DNA of 64,000 bases from Limnohabitans sp. 103DPR2 (GTDB lineage: Bacteria > Pseudomonadota > Gammaproteobacteria > Burkholderiales > Burkholderiaceae_C). The notes below the pieces were generated by a model that did not search any database, had not been told where the DNA came from, and saw only the letters and a program-made list of their open reading frames with translations. Shown in pieces: positions 1 to 9,024 of the stretch. Where the stretch lies: NCBI RefSeq assembly GCF_001412575.1, contig NZ_CP011834.1, positions 1,116,001-1,180,000 of the forward strand, in the 5' to 3' direction. Within the stretch, counting starts at the first letter, position 1, and the number at the start of each line of letters is the position of its first letter. The translations under genes were made by a program, and so were the position numbers.

Positions 1-158
1 CCATTGATGCAACGAAGCAATGTGCTTTTGCCCGAACCACTTTTGCCAATGATGGCAATGACTTCACCCGCCTGCACTTGGAGGTCAATGCCTTTGAGGA
101 CTTCGTTGTCGCCAAAGCTTTTGCGCAGCCCTTGAATGGCGAGCAGGGGTTCATGCAT
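1..158 (-). CDS. Polar amino-acid ABC transporter ATPase (N-terminal part, truncated by window edge)
   Basis: Only the first ~52 residues lie in the window. They read [16 protein letters not shown] and continue to an intact Walker A motif [11 protein letters not shown], so this is a GlnQ/HisP-type ATPase that powers import of a polar amino acid at the inner membrane. It is the last gene of the minus-strand binding protein-permease-permease-ATPase operon. The start chosen at 158 overlaps the end of the upstream permease gene. A GTG two codons earlier (164) is also possible. The substrate cannot be read from this part. Confidence 0.85.
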   Translation of the reverse strand, partial: MHEPLLAIQGLRKSFGDNEVLKGIDLQVQAGEVIAIIGKSGSGKSTLLRCIN

Positions 159-804
159 GTCCACGTTGGACCTTTCGTTCAAGATGTTTGGCAAAGTAAG
201 ACACGGGGTAGCACAGTGCGAAATACAACAAGGCCACGCAGCTGTAGACCAAGAAGGGTTTGAAGGTGGCGTTGGTGATCATGGTGCCCGCTTTGGTGAG
301 CTCAATGAAACCAATCACCGACGCCAAGGCGGTGCCTTTGATCACTTGAACCAAAAAGCCCACCGTGGGTGGAATGGCAATTTTGAAAGCCTGCGGCAAG
401 ATCACATAGCGCAATTGCTCCATAAAGCTCAAGGCCAAACTTTGGCTGGCTTCCCACTGTCCTTTGGGAATGGCTTCAACGCAGCCGCGCCAAATTTCTG
501 CCAAAAAGGCGCTACTGTACAAGGTGAGGGCAACACCGGCGGCCAACCACGGAGAAGTTTCGATGCCAATCAAGGCCATGCCAAAGTAAGCCAAAAACAA
601 TTGCATCAGCAAAGGTGTGCCTTGGAACAATTGAACGTAAACATTGACAAAGACCCTTGCCCATTTGAAATGCGACAAACGTGCAATCAAGAGCATCAAT
701 CCCATCAAGCCGCCACCTGCAAAAGCGATCAGTGACAAAACCACTGTCCAACGCAAAGCTAAAAGCAAGTTTCTGAAGATGTCCCAAAGAGAAAAATCAA
801 CCAT
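151..804 (-). CDS. Polar amino-acid ABC transporter permease (HisM/GlnP family)
   Basis: A 217-residue hydrophobic protein with the usual length and about five membrane segments of HisM/GlnP permeases. The EAA loop that contacts the ATPase is visible as [17 protein letters not shown], followed by [12 protein letters not shown]. It should form a heterodimeric channel with the permease encoded just upstream (817-1479). Its stop codon overlaps the ATPase start region and only 12 bases separate it from the other permease, so the four genes form one transcript. Specificity is not evident. Confidence 0.9.
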   Translation of the reverse strand: MVDFSLWDIFRNLLLALRWTVVLSLIAFAGGGLMGLMLLIARLSHFKWARVFVNVYVQLFQGTPLLMQLFLAYFGMALIGIETSPWLAAGVALTLYSSAFLAEIWRGCVEAIPKGQWEASQSLALSFMEQLRYVILPQAFKIAIPPTVGFLVQVIKGTALASVIGFIELTKAGTMITNATFKPFLVYSCVALLYFALCYPVSYFAKHLERKVQRGHA

Positions 805-816
805 GTCTTTTCCTCT

Positions 817-1479
817 TCAGCGACCAAAAAGAAAACGCGGGCCCAACCAATTGAGCAATCGGCGCAGTGCCACGGCTAGCGTCAAATAGGTGAGCGTGGC
901 AATGATGAAGGCTTCAAAGGCTCTGAAGTTGCGGCTTTGAATGAGGTTGGCCGCATGGCTCAATTCTTCTGTGGATATTTGACCGCACACCGCAGAGCCC
1001 AACATCACAATGATAATTTGACTTACCAAGGCAGGCCAGACCTTGCGCAGCGCAGGCGGCAACACCACGTGCGTGAAAATTTGGCCTGGCGTTAAGGCCA
1101 AACTCATGCCTGCTTCAATCTGCCCCTTGGGCGTGGCCTCAATGCCAGCGCGTATGATTTCAGTGGCATACGCGCTCAGGTTGATCACCATGGCAATGAT
1201 CGACGCGGTTTCTGGCGACAGTCGCAAGCCCATCGCGGGCAGGCCAAAGTAAACGAAGAACAACTGAACGATGAAGGGCGTGTTGCGAATGAGCTCCACA
1301 TATGTGCCAGCCAACACGCGCAGGGGCAGTGCCCCATGCACACGTGACCAAGCCAGCACGATGCCCAGTGCAAGACCGAGGAGGGTGGAAATGCTGGTGA
1401 GCCCGATGGTCCAGGCTACACCCTTCACCAACAGCGGCCATTCAATCAGGACGCTGATGAAATCCAGTTCAATGCGCAT
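817..1479 (-). CDS. Polar amino-acid ABC transporter permease (HisQ/GlnP family)
   Basis: A 220-residue integral membrane protein. It starts with a long hydrophobic segment and carries the EAA-loop signature GIEATPKGQIEAGMSLALT followed by VVLPPALRKVWP, typical of HAAT-family permeases. It pairs with the 151-804 permease. The binding-protein stop lies only 6 bases upstream of its start, consistent with translational coupling in a single operon. There is no degeneration in the conserved loop. Confidence 0.9.
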   Translation of the reverse strand: MRIELDFISVLIEWPLLVKGVAWTIGLTSISTLLGLALGIVLAWSRVHGALPLRVLAGTYVELIRNTPFIVQLFFVYFGLPAMGLRLSPETASIIAMVINLSAYATEIIRAGIEATPKGQIEAGMSLALTPGQIFTHVVLPPALRKVWPALVSQIIIVMLGSAVCGQISTEELSHAANLIQSRNFRAFEAFIIATLTYLTLAVALRRLLNWLGPRFLFGR

Positions 1480-1485
1480 GAAGCA

Positions 1486-2286
1486 TCAAAATGGCAGATC
1501 GCCAGCAGGGCGGCCCAACCACTTTTGCGACATCTTGTCGATGTCGCCAGCTTTGCGGCCTTGCGCAATGATCTCGTTCACTTTCAAGCGCAGCTTGTCT
1601 TCACCTTTGGCCACGCCAATGAAGTTGGGGGAGTCTTTGAGCAACAACTTGTACTCGGTGTTCAAGCCAGGATTCTTGGTCATGATGGTGCCGGCCACAG
1701 ATGCGCCTGTGGCAATGACTTGCACTTGGCCTGAAATGAAGGAAGAGATGGTGGCGTTGTTGTCTTCGAAACGTTTGACATCAACACCGGATGGAACCAC
1801 TTTGGCCAATTCTTGATCTTCCATGGCGCCACGTGTGACGCCCACTGATTTGCCCACCAAGTCGTTGAAGCTCTTGATGCTTAAGCTTTTAGAAGCAAAG
1901 ACGGCTTGGAAGAAAGGCGAGTAGGCCGCTGTGAAATCGATCACTTTTTCGCGATCTGGGTTCTTGCCCAAAGTGGAAATAACCAAGTCGGCTTTTTTGG
2001 TTTGCAGGTAAGGAATGCGGTTGGCACTGATCACGGGAATCAATTCAACTTTGACGCCCATTTTTTGGCCAATGTAGTTGGCCATGTCGATGTCCAAGCC
2101 TTGAGGTTGCAGGTCAATGCCCACAAAGCCGTAGGGCGGGTAGTCGGTGGGGATGGCAATCTTGATGACTTTGGCTTTGAGCACATCGTCTAATGCGGTT
2201 TGGGCTTGTGCTGTGGCACCGGTCAGGGCCAAGCCGGCCAACAGCGCAAGGGTGAGACGGCGCTTGGCCAAAAAGTTGAATTGCAT
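1486..2286 (-). CDS. Amino-acid ABC transporter periplasmic substrate-binding protein (family 3)
   Basis: A 266-residue family-3 solute-binding protein with a Sec signal peptide (MQFNFLAKRR, a hydrophobic stretch, then a cleavage site near AQAQT). The family signature appears early as IAIPTDYPPYGFVG, and the second lobe shows GKSVGVTRGAMEDQEL. The start at 2286 was chosen over longer in-frame options because GGAG lies about 8 bases upstream and the signal peptide begins there. First gene of the importer operon, so it is the best candidate for promoter-proximal high expression. The ligand is probably a polar or charged amino acid, which is inferred from family only. Confidence 0.9.
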   Translation of the reverse strand: MQFNFLAKRRLTLALLAGLALTGATAQAQTALDDVLKAKVIKIAIPTDYPPYGFVGIDLQPQGLDIDMANYIGQKMGVKVELIPVISANRIPYLQTKKADLVISTLGKNPDREKVIDFTAAYSPFFQAVFASKSLSIKSFNDLVGKSVGVTRGAMEDQELAKVVPSGVDVKRFEDNNATISSFISGQVQVIATGASVAGTIMTKNPGLNTEYKLLLKDSPNFIGVAKGEDKLRLKVNEIIAQGRKAGDIDKMSQKWLGRPAGDLPF

Positions 2287-2462
2287 GAAACATCTCCAAG
2301 TGAAGTAAAACTTAATTGGAGGAGGTTGCAAGACCTGTGCCGCCCAAAGAAGGTATTGAAGGGGCATTTTGAAAGGGCCATGCACCAAATTCAATCAGTC
2401 AAACCCTTAGATCGGATCTGGCTGCCCTTTTTTGGGGATTTGTTTGGATTTTTAAGCCGTGT

Positions 2463-2492
2463 TTGAGGATACCCAAAATCCCATGCTATAAT
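2463..2492 (+). promoter_or_regulatory. Sigma-70-type promoter of tRNA-Arg
   Basis: A perfect TATAAT -10 hexamer (2487-2492) stands 11 bases before the tRNA. A TTGAGG -35-like hexamer (2463-2468) is 18 bases upstream. The position fits a short 5' leader before the tRNA gene. Confidence 0.7.
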
Positions 2493-2502
2493 CTACAGCT
2501 TC

Positions 2503-2579
2503 GCGGCTGTAGCTCAGCTGGATAGAGTACTTGGCTACGAACCAAGGGGTCGTGGGTTCGATTCCTGCCAGCCGCACCA
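2503..2579 (+). tRNA. tRNA-Arg (anticodon ACG)
   Basis: A 77-base cloverleaf. The acceptor stem pairs GCGGCTG with CAGCCGC, the D-arm contains GCTCAGCTGGATAGAGT, the anticodon stem CTTGG/CCAAG encloses loop CTACGAA (anticodon ACG, read as ICG after deamination), the T-arm contains GGTTCGATTCC, and CCA is encoded. It decodes CGU/CGC/CGA arginine codons. Confidence 0.97.
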
Positions 2580-2597
2580 GAATTTCGATTCTAGAAC

Positions 2598-2635
2598 ACA
2601 GCTTAGAGGCTTACGCCCCTAGGCTGTTTTTCTTT
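2598..2635 (+). terminator. Rho-independent terminator after tRNA-Arg
   Basis: A 13-bp stem (ACAGCTTAGAGGC against GCCCCTAGGCTGT, with one mismatch and one wobble) with loop TTAC, followed by TTTTTCTTT. It ends the tRNA-Arg transcript before greB. Confidence 0.9.
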
Positions 2636-2682
2636 GTGCATCCCATTTTCACCTTTCATTTTCGTTTTCTTTTTCGAAAGCC

Positions 2683-3246
2683 ATGAGCAAAGCATTCACG
2701 CGCGAAACCGATGCGGATTCAGATGATGGGGAAGATCCCAGCCTGCCGCCATTGCCAGCCGGAAGCCGCAACTACATGACCCCCCAGGGGTATGCCACTT
2801 TGCGCGCAGAGTTGTTCAGCTTGCTAGACGAAGAGCGCCCCAAAATTGTCGACATCGTGCATTGGGCCGCCAGCAATGGTGACCGGTCCGAAAACGGCGA
2901 TTACCTTTATGGCAAAAAACGTTTGCGCGAGATTGATCGGCGCATCCGTTTTCTAACCAAGCGTCTGGAAATTGCCGAGGTCACCGATCCCAGTGCGCAC
3001 CATGGCAAAGACCAGGTGTTTTTCGGTGCCACTGTCACTTACGCCGAAGAGCGTGGCGACGAACGCACGGTCACCATCCTCGGCATCGACGAAGCTGACA
3101 GTCTCAAAGGCGAGGTGAGTTGGGTGTCCCCCATTGCGCGCACCTTGCTGAAGTCACGCACGGGCGATGTCTTGCAATTGGTCACCCCGCAAGGGGTGCG
3201 CGAAATTGAAGTGTTGGAAGTCGCGTATCCCAAGCCAAGTGCTTGA
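2683..3246 (+). CDS. greB: Transcription elongation factor GreB
   Basis: A 187-residue Gre factor. GreB stimulates RNA cleavage by backtracked RNA polymerase by inserting its coiled coil into the secondary channel. The coiled-coil tip carries the acidic catalytic pair in GDRSENGDY, followed by the GreB-typical LYGKKRLREIDRRIRFLTKRLE, which distinguishes it from GreA. The C-terminal FKBP-like domain (GATVTYAEE ... SWVSPIARTLL) is complete. It has an acidic N-terminal extension of about 25 residues (DADSDDGEDPS) compared with E. coli GreB. Monocistronic between the tRNA terminator and the convergent rsh gene. Confidence 0.95.
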   Translation: MSKAFTRETDADSDDGEDPSLPPLPAGSRNYMTPQGYATLRAELFSLLDEERPKIVDIVHWAASNGDRSENGDYLYGKKRLREIDRRIRFLTKRLEIAEVTDPSAHHGKDQVFFGATVTYAEERGDERTVTILGIDEADSLKGEVSWVSPIARTLLKSRTGDVLQLVTPQGVREIEVLEVAYPKPSA

Positions 3247-3260
3247 GTTCAAAAAATCAA

Positions 3261-3288
3261 GCCTCCCCCGAAAGTCAGAGGGTTTTTT
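3261..3288 (+). terminator. Possible weak terminator of greB
   Basis: A short CCTC/GAGG stem with a long loop followed by six T residues, placed just after the greB stop and at the end of the convergent rsh gene. The stem is weak. Confidence 0.4.
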
Positions 3289-5608
3289 ATGCGTCGGGTG
3301 CGCTTTGACCGCGAGCTCGGTGCGTGATGCGCTCAGCATTCAATACAGCAGGTGTGCGCTTCAAATTGCGCAGCACAGTTTCCAAATGGCTCAAGTCGCG
3401 CACTGAAATCACAAAAGTGTTTTCGGCTGCATCTTGCGCACTGGCTTGTCCCATTTCAACATGAATGATGTCGACCTCGGAGTTGGCCAATGTGCCTGCC
3501 ACCCGCGCCAATACACCCTTGGTGTTGACCACGGTGACGCTGATGCTGGTTTCGAAATTGCGCAAGGGCTCGTCTGACCACTCAACACCAATGAAGCGTT
3601 CGCTGTCTTTCTGTTGAAGTTTTTGGCCCACACTGCAATCGGCTGTGTGCACCGCCAAACCTTCACCGCGGCCCAGGTAGCCAATGATTTTGTCGCCAGG
3701 CAAGGGGTGGCAGCAGCGCGCATAAACCACCGAGGCGTTTTCGGTGCCGTCGAGCATGATGGCACCTTGAGACACGGTCTCGTGCGCCATGAAGCGCTCA
3801 CGCGTCATCAATAATGGATCGGGCTTTTCGCCCATTTCGGACAGCAAGGCCGCCATGCGTTTGGCCACAATGCTGGCAATGCGTTTGCCCAAGCCCACAT
3901 CGACCAACAAATCGCTGCGGTTTTTGTTGCCGGTGAAGCGCAACAATTTTTCCCACAAGCCTTGATAGCGAGACGGATCGTCTGGCATCTTCTCAATGCC
4001 TTCTGCACGCAAAGCTTGAGTGAGAAGTTTGAGACCCAAGTCCATGGACTCGCTGTTGGCCATGGTTTTAAGGTGATGGCGAATTCGTGAGCGCGCACGG
4101 CCAGTGCGCACAAAGCCAAGCCACGATGGATTGGGCGAGGACACAGGGGCCGTCATCACCTCAACGACGTCACCGTTTTTCAACTCAGTGCGCAAGGGCA
4201 CTTGTTGGTTGTTGATCTTGGCGGCGACCAAGTGGTCACCGATATTGCTGTGGATCATGTACGCAAAATCAACCACAGTGGCGCCACGCGGCAAGGACAT
4301 GATTTGGCTCTTGGGCGTGAACACGTAAACAGCATCTGGGAACAAGTCCACTTTGACGTGATCCCAAAACTCGGAGGCATCGCGTGTTTCTTTTTGGATG
4401 TCCAGCAGTGACTGCAGCCACTGCGTGCCCAAGCGTTCAGATGCACCGTCGTTAGAGCCTTTGTCTTTGTAGAGCCAATGCGCAGCAACACCCGATTCGG
4501 CCACCACGTTCATGGCTTCTGTGCGCATTTGAAATTCAACGTTGACACCCGAGGGGCCCACCAAGGTGGTGTGCAAAGACTGATAACCGTTGACTTTGCC
4601 AATGGCGATGTGATCTTTGAATCGGCCAGGCACGGGCTTGTACATTTGGTGCAAGATGCCCAAGGCAGTGTAGCAATCAATGACCGAAGGCACGATCAAG
4701 CGAAAGCCATAAATGTCGGTCACTTGTGCAAAGCTAAGGTGCTTGCCATCCATTTTTTTGTAAATGGAATACAGCGTTTTTTCTCGTCCTGAAATTTGAA
4801 CGTCCATGCCTGCTTGAGAAAACGTGGACTCGAGCTCGCCTTGAACTTTTTGAATCAGGTCGCGCCGGCGGTTGCGTGCTTTGGCAACGGCTTTGGCCAA
4901 GACGTTGTAGCGCCAAGGCATTGAGTACCGGAACGACAAATCTTGAAGTTCACGATAGGTTTGGTTCAGGCCCAAGCGGTGCGCAATCGGCGCATAAATT
5001 TCCAAAGTTTCAGAAGATATGCGACCCCACTTTTCGCGCGGCATGTCGGACATGGTGCGCATGTTGTGCGTGCGATCGGCCAGCTTGATGAGGATGACAC
5101 GGACATCGCGCGCCATGGCCAGCAGCATTTTTCGGAAGGACTCAGCCTGGTTTTCCTCGCGGGTGTTGAACTCCAGCTTGTCCAACTTGGTCAGCCCGTC
5201 CACCAATTCGGCCACGGAGGAACCAAATTTTTCAATCAGATCGGCTTTGGTGACGCCGCAGTCTTCCATCACGTCGTGCATCAGCGCTGCCATCAAGGCT
5301 TGCGCATCGAGTTTCCACTCGGTGCACTGCGTGGCCACTGCAATAGGGTGCGTGATGTAGGGCTCGCCGTTTTTGCGCAGTTGGCCTAAATGTGCTTCGT
5401 CGGCAAACCGATAGGCTTTTCGGACCAGTTCAATGTCGGCAGCTGACAGGTAGCCTAGCTGGGCCACCAAGGCTGCAAAACTTGCGGCCGCCGCGTTGGC
5501 TGCGCTGGCGGAGGGCATGCCCGCTTGAATGTTGTGTGCGTTGTCGCGCTTTCCGGGTATTGAAGTACTACCGGAACTGTTAAAAATAGAAGAAAAAGCT
5601 GCGCGCAT
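3287..5608 (-). CDS. spoT: Bifunctional (p)ppGpp synthetase/hydrolase (SpoT/Rsh)
   Basis: A 773-residue RelA/SpoT homologue that makes and degrades the alarmone (p)ppGpp in the cytoplasm. The N-terminal HD hydrolase domain keeps the metal-binding motif HDVMED (111-116). The synthetase domain has GRFKDH (about 328-333), the RXKD-type motif of bifunctional enzymes rather than the EXDD of RelA, and GYQSLHT (341-347). TGS (about 425-490) and a C-terminal ACT domain (about 690-765) follow. Both activities therefore look intact. The gene follows yicC-gmk-rpoZ on the same strand, the usual betaproteobacterial order, but a terminator-like hairpin separates it from rpoZ. The N-terminal ~35 residues before the conserved region are low complexity, so the exact start is uncertain. 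Confidence 0.95.
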   Translation of the reverse strand: MRAAFSSIFNSSGSTSIPGKRDNAHNIQAGMPSASAANAAAASFAALVAQLGYLSAADIELVRKAYRFADEAHLGQLRKNGEPYITHPIAVATQCTEWKLDAQALMAALMHDVMEDCGVTKADLIEKFGSSVAELVDGLTKLDKLEFNTREENQAESFRKMLLAMARDVRVILIKLADRTHNMRTMSDMPREKWGRISSETLEIYAPIAHRLGLNQTYRELQDLSFRYSMPWRYNVLAKAVAKARNRRRDLIQKVQGELESTFSQAGMDVQISGREKTLYSIYKKMDGKHLSFAQVTDIYGFRLIVPSVIDCYTALGILHQMYKPVPGRFKDHIAIGKVNGYQSLHTTLVGPSGVNVEFQMRTEAMNVVAESGVAAHWLYKDKGSNDGASERLGTQWLQSLLDIQKETRDASEFWDHVKVDLFPDAVYVFTPKSQIMSLPRGATVVDFAYMIHSNIGDHLVAAKINNQQVPLRTELKNGDVVEVMTAPVSSPNPSWLGFVRTGRARSRIRHHLKTMANSESMDLGLKLLTQALRAEGIEKMPDDPSRYQGLWEKLLRFTGNKNRSDLLVDVGLGKRIASIVAKRMAALLSEMGEKPDPLLMTRERFMAHETVSQGAIMLDGTENASVVYARCCHPLPGDKIIGYLGRGEGLAVHTADCSVGQKLQQKDSERFIGVEWSDEPLRNFETSISVTVVNTKGVLARVAGTLANSEVDIIHVEMGQASAQDAAENTFVISVRDLSHLETVLRNLKRTPAVLNAERITHRARGQSAPDA

Positions 5609-5685
5609 GGCTCAAATGTAACGCGAGAGGGCCGTCTTCAGAAAGCCTGAGGACTTGCCCTCACAAATTTGCGAATTTCAGGCGT

Positions 5686-5717
5686 GAAAAAGCCCCAGGT
5701 TTTGAAACTTTGGGGCT
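5686..5717 (-). terminator. Rho-independent terminator between rpoZ and spoT/rsh
   Basis: Read on the minus strand, AGCCCCA and TGGGGCT pair around a 13-base A/T-rich loop and are followed by five T residues. It lies after the rpoZ stop, so rpoZ-to-rsh readthrough is likely only partial. Confidence 0.75.
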
Positions 5718-5756
5718 GATGGTGCCAAACCAGAACGGTTTGGCTGGGTGTAGAAA

Positions 5757-5957
5757 TTAGTTTACTTTTTTGAGCATTTCCAAACCAACTTTGCCGGCTG
5801 CAATTTCGCGCAGGGCCGTGACGCCTGGCTTGTTTTTGCTCTCGACGCGGGGGGTGTGGCCTTGGCTCAGCATGCGAGCACGGTAAGTGGCCGCCAATAC
5901 CAATTGGAAACGGTTAGGGATCTGTTCCAAGCAATCTTCAACAGTGATGCGGGCCAT
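5757..5957 (-). CDS. rpoZ: RNA polymerase omega subunit
   Basis: A 66-residue protein beginning [20 protein letters not shown], the classic omega N-terminus. It then has ATYRARML and a short lysine-ending tail. Omega binds the beta-prime subunit and helps RNA polymerase assembly, and in other proteobacteria it forms part of a ppGpp site. It lies 20 bases downstream of gmk and upstream of the (p)ppGpp enzyme gene. Length is normal for betaproteobacteria. Confidence 0.97.
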   Translation of the reverse strand: MARITVEDCLEQIPNRFQLVLAATYRARMLSQGHTPRVESKNKPGVTALREIAAGKVGLEMLKKVN

Positions 5958-5977
5958 GACGGTCTCCGGTAAGTAAT

Positions 5978-6598
5978 TCAGGTGATATGGAGGGATTCGA
6001 AAGTTTCGGCACGGGCCCGGCGCTGGGCAATGTACTTGAGGCGCTGGGCGTGCACGATGGCCTTGAGGTCAAACAGGGCGCGATCGAAAACTTCGTTGAT
6101 TATAACGAAATCAAATTCTTTGACCTGGGCCAGCTCAATGGCCGCATTTTGCAGGCGCAATTCGATGGTTTCCGTGCTGTCCTCGCCTCGGCGCTCCAGG
6201 CGGCTGCGCAATTCTTCCCAGCTGGGGGGCAGAATGAAGATGAGGATGGCATTGGCGTACATCTTTTGGATTTGGATGGCGCCTTGGTAGTCAATCTCCA
6301 AAATGACGTCGGAGCCTTGTGCCATGCGCTCTTCCAGCATTTTCTTGGAGGTGCCATAGCGGTGGCTGTGCACGTTGGCCCATTCCACAAAGGCGTCGGC
6401 GGCCACCATGGCATCAAACTCTTGCTGAGAGACAAAAAAGTACTCTCGGCCGTGCTTTTCTTGGCCTCTTGGCGCGCGGGTGGTGTGCGACACCGAGGGC
6501 AAGACGCGGGTGTCAAGCTCCATCAGGGCCTTGACCAGGCTGGACTTGCCCGCACCACTGGGGGCAGCTACGACGTAGAGGTTTCCAGGATATTCCAT
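5978..6598 (-). CDS. gmk: Guanylate kinase
   Basis: A 206-residue enzyme that phosphorylates GMP to GDP with ATP. The P-loop [10 protein letters not shown] lies near the N-terminus (about residues 11-20). GMP-binding residues follow in [20 protein letters not shown], and the lid region shows [17 protein letters not shown]. The start at 6598 ([10 protein letters not shown]) matches the family N-terminus. A longer in-frame reading would run into the upstream yicC gene and adds non-conserved sequence. No clear Shine-Dalgarno is visible, suggesting coupling to yicC, whose stop is 19 bases away. Confidence 0.95.
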   Translation of the reverse strand: MEYPGNLYVVAAPSGAGKSSLVKALMELDTRVLPSVSHTTRAPRGQEKHGREYFFVSQQEFDAMVAADAFVEWANVHSHRYGTSKKMLEERMAQGSDVILEIDYQGAIQIQKMYANAILIFILPPSWEELRSRLERRGEDSTETIELRLQNAAIELAQVKEFDFVIINEVFDRALFDLKAIVHAQRLKYIAQRRARAETFESLHIT

Positions 6599-6617
6599 GG
6601 CAAGGAGTGTAGTCAAC

Positions 6618-7535
6618 TTATTCGATGTTTTGCACCTGCTCACGCATTTGCTCAATCAAGACTTTCATGTCGACGGAGATTTTGGTGAGCTCGAGGGCCG
6701 CCGACTTGGAGCCCAAGGTGTTGGCTTCGCGGTGGAGTTCTTGGATGAGGAAATCAAGGCGTTTGCCAATGTCGCCGCCTTTTTTGACGAGGCGGCTGAT
6801 TTCGTCCAAGTGGGATGCCAGTCGGGTGAGCTCCTCGGCCACATCGATGCGAATGGCAAAAGCCGTGGCTTCCGTCAAAGCGCGGTCTTTGGCAACGTCG
6901 GACGACACATTGCCATCCGACAAAGCCATGGCCTCGTTCCAGCGGTCAATGAAACGCTGGCGCTGTTGCTCAACCAATTGTGGCAACAGGGGCGCTGCTT
7001 GTTCTGCCAGCGTGCGCAGTTGGCCAATGCGGTCTTGCAGCATCTCAGCCAAGCGGGCGCCTTCACGGGCGCGGGCATCTTTGAGGGCTTTGACCGCTTG
7101 TGTGGCCAAAGGCATGAGGTCGGCGTCTTGAAGACCCGCACCTGATTTTTCGTGCGAGGCCAACTTGATGACATCGGAAACACTCAGGTCGCGCGCTTTG
7201 GGCAGCCAGCTTTGAATTTTGTTTTGCAGACCCACCAGTTTTTGCAAGGTGCCAATGGAGGGGTCGGCCAGGTCATTGTCTTGGGTGCTGTGATAGACCG
7301 CACGCACTTCCACTTTGCCGCGCTTGATGTGTTGTGTGATGTGCTCACGCAAAGCCGGTTCGGTATGACGCAGCTCGTCGGGCAGTCGAAAGCTGAGGTC
7401 TAGAAAGCGGCTGTTCACGGAACGTATCTCAAGACCGAAACGCACAGCTGCCGTGGCCGCTGTGTCGGTGCCGCTCTCTGAAGCGGGCGTGCTGGATTGC
7501 ACGCTGGCGTATCCGGTCATACTGTAAACTGGCAT
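6618..7535 (-). CDS. yicC: YicC family endoribonuclease
   Basis: A 305-residue protein with the family opening SMTGYAS at residues 5-11 and the conserved C-terminal block [27 protein letters not shown], followed by [17 protein letters not shown]. YicC-like proteins have been described as RNA endonucleases acting on small RNAs in E. coli. That role is taken from the family, not seen here. It heads the yicC-gmk-rpoZ group. A shorter start at the internal Met6 would match the E. coli N-terminus. Confidence 0.92.
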   Translation of the reverse strand: MPVYSMTGYASVQSSTPASESGTDTAATAAVRFGLEIRSVNSRFLDLSFRLPDELRHTEPALREHITQHIKRGKVEVRAVYHSTQDNDLADPSIGTLQKLVGLQNKIQSWLPKARDLSVSDVIKLASHEKSGAGLQDADLMPLATQAVKALKDARAREGARLAEMLQDRIGQLRTLAEQAAPLLPQLVEQQRQRFIDRWNEAMALSDGNVSSDVAKDRALTEATAFAIRIDVAEELTRLASHLDEISRLVKKGGDIGKRLDFLIQELHREANTLGSKSAALELTKISVDMKVLIEQMREQVQNIE

Positions 7536-7652
7536 GAATTCTTTCTAGGATGCGGCAGACAAAGGGCTGCGGTTCAGTCGGCGATTATCTCAAACTAATC
7601 TTGAATGTCGATCTAACGCGTTCATTCAAACATTCAACCAGCGATCACATCC

Positions 7653-8414
7653 ATGACCACTCTCAATTCTTCCAACTTTCAACGCGCCCATGATCGCAAG
7701 CAAGATCAATTGCGCAAGGTCCAAATCACGCGGGGCTACACCGTTCATGCCGAAGGCTCTGTGTTGATCGAATTTGGCGACACACGCGTGTTGTGCACGG
7801 CTTCGGTTGAAGAAAAAGTACCAGGTCACAAAAAAGGCAGTGGTGAAGGTTGGGTGACGGCTGAATACGGCATGTTGCCGCGCGCCACACACACACGCGG
7901 TGACCGCGAAGCAGCACGCGGTAAACAAAGTGGCCGCACACAAGAAATTCAACGCCTCATTGGCCGTTCCATGCGCGCCGTGTTTGATCTGAAAAAACTG
8001 GGTGAGCGCACCATCCATTTGGATTGCGATGTACTGCAAGCCGATGGCGGCACTCGCACAGCCAGTATCACGGGTGCGTTTGTGGCCGCCCAAGACGCCG
8101 TCGATTGGCTCATGCACCAAGGCAAGCTCACAGAGTCTCCCATCATTGATTCGGTCGCGGCCATTTCGGTGGGCTTGAAAGACGGCACACCTTTGCTGGA
8201 TTTGGATTACACCGAAGACTCATCATGCGATACCGACATGAACGTGGTCATGACCGGTGCTGGCAACTTTGTAGAAGTGCAGGGCACCGCCGAAGGTGTG
8301 GCCTTTACACGCAAAGAAATGGACAGCTTGTTGGCCCTGGCTGAGAAGGGCATTGCCGAGTTGGTGCAATTGCAAAAGCAATCACGTCAAACACACGTTC
8401 ACGCAGGCGCTTGA
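7653..8414 (+). CDS. rph: Ribonuclease PH
   Basis: A 253-residue phosphorolytic 3'-5' exoribonuclease that trims tRNA 3' ends and releases nucleoside diphosphates. The family signature [20 protein letters not shown] is near the N-terminus. The catalytic and phosphate-binding region [35 protein letters not shown] is intact, including the terminal [11 protein letters not shown] motif, so this is not a truncated rph as in E. coli K-12. It starts a plus-strand rph-rdgB-hemW run, with rdgB 4 bases downstream. Confidence 0.96.
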   Translation: MTTLNSSNFQRAHDRKQDQLRKVQITRGYTVHAEGSVLIEFGDTRVLCTASVEEKVPGHKKGSGEGWVTAEYGMLPRATHTRGDREAARGKQSGRTQEIQRLIGRSMRAVFDLKKLGERTIHLDCDVLQADGGTRTASITGAFVAAQDAVDWLMHQGKLTESPIIDSVAAISVGLKDGTPLLDLDYTEDSSCDTDMNVVMTGAGNFVEVQGTAEGVAFTRKEMDSLLALAEKGIAELVQLQKQSRQTHVHAGA

Positions 8415-8418
8415 TGTC

Positions 8419-9021
8419 ATGAAAATGGTTTTGGCTTCCAACAACGCAGGCAAATTGAACGAACTGCAAAGCATGTTCAGCGTGCTGAATGTGCAGTTGG
8501 TGCGTCAGTCTGAGTTGAACATTTCGGAAGCGCCAGAGCCTTACAAAACCTTTGTTGAAAATGCCTTGACCAAAGCACGCCATGCCTCTGCACAAAGTGG
8601 TCTGCCGGCTGTGGCAGACGATGCAGGTTTGTGCATTGATGCATTTGGTGGCTTGCCAGGTGTAGACACCGCTTACTACTGCACGCAGTTTGGTTATGAG
8701 AAATCGGATGCCAACAACGTGCGCGCTGTAATTGAGCAAATGGCGCAGGTCGATAACCGCCGTGCAGCCATGGTGAGCACCCTGGTCGCACTGCGCAGTG
8801 CCGAAGATCCTGAGCCTTTGATTGCAGTGGGGCGGGTGGTGGTTGAGATTGCGCGCGAACCCGTCGGTACCAATGGCTTTGGCTTTGATCCTATTTTGTG
8901 GTTGCCAGAGTTTGGCCAAACGTTTGCACAGTTGCCTGAAGAAGTGAAGAATGCCAACAGCCATCGGGGCCGCTCGTCACAGGCCATGGTGGCATTGATG
9001 CGTGAACGCTGGGGCCTCTAA
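8419..9021 (+). CDS. rdgB: XTP/dITP diphosphatase (RdgB/HAM1)
   Basis: A 200-residue housecleaning pyrophosphatase that hydrolyses dITP, XTP and dXTP to the monophosphates. It begins MKMVLASNNAGKLNEL, the SxNxxK nucleotide-binding signature. ADDAGLCIDAFGGLPGVDTAYY gives the metal-binding acidic pair, and NGFGFDPILWLPEFGQTFAQL the purine-binding loop. The SHRGRS motif is at the C-terminus. The start at 8419 fits the family and lies 4 bases after the rph stop. A longer upstream reading overlaps rph in another frame and is not credible. Confidence 0.96.
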   Translation: MKMVLASNNAGKLNELQSMFSVLNVQLVRQSELNISEAPEPYKTFVENALTKARHASAQSGLPAVADDAGLCIDAFGGLPGVDTAYYCTQFGYEKSDANNVRAVIEQMAQVDNRRAAMVSTLVALRSAEDPEPLIAVGRVVVEIAREPVGTNGFGFDPILWLPEFGQTFAQLPEEVKNANSHRGRSSQAMVALMRERWGL

Positions 9022-9024
9022 AGC

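Noticed and set aside
136..735. Plus-strand open frame over the amino-acid permease
   Set aside because: It is the shadow of a clear permease gene (EAA loop intact) and has no membrane or domain features of its own.
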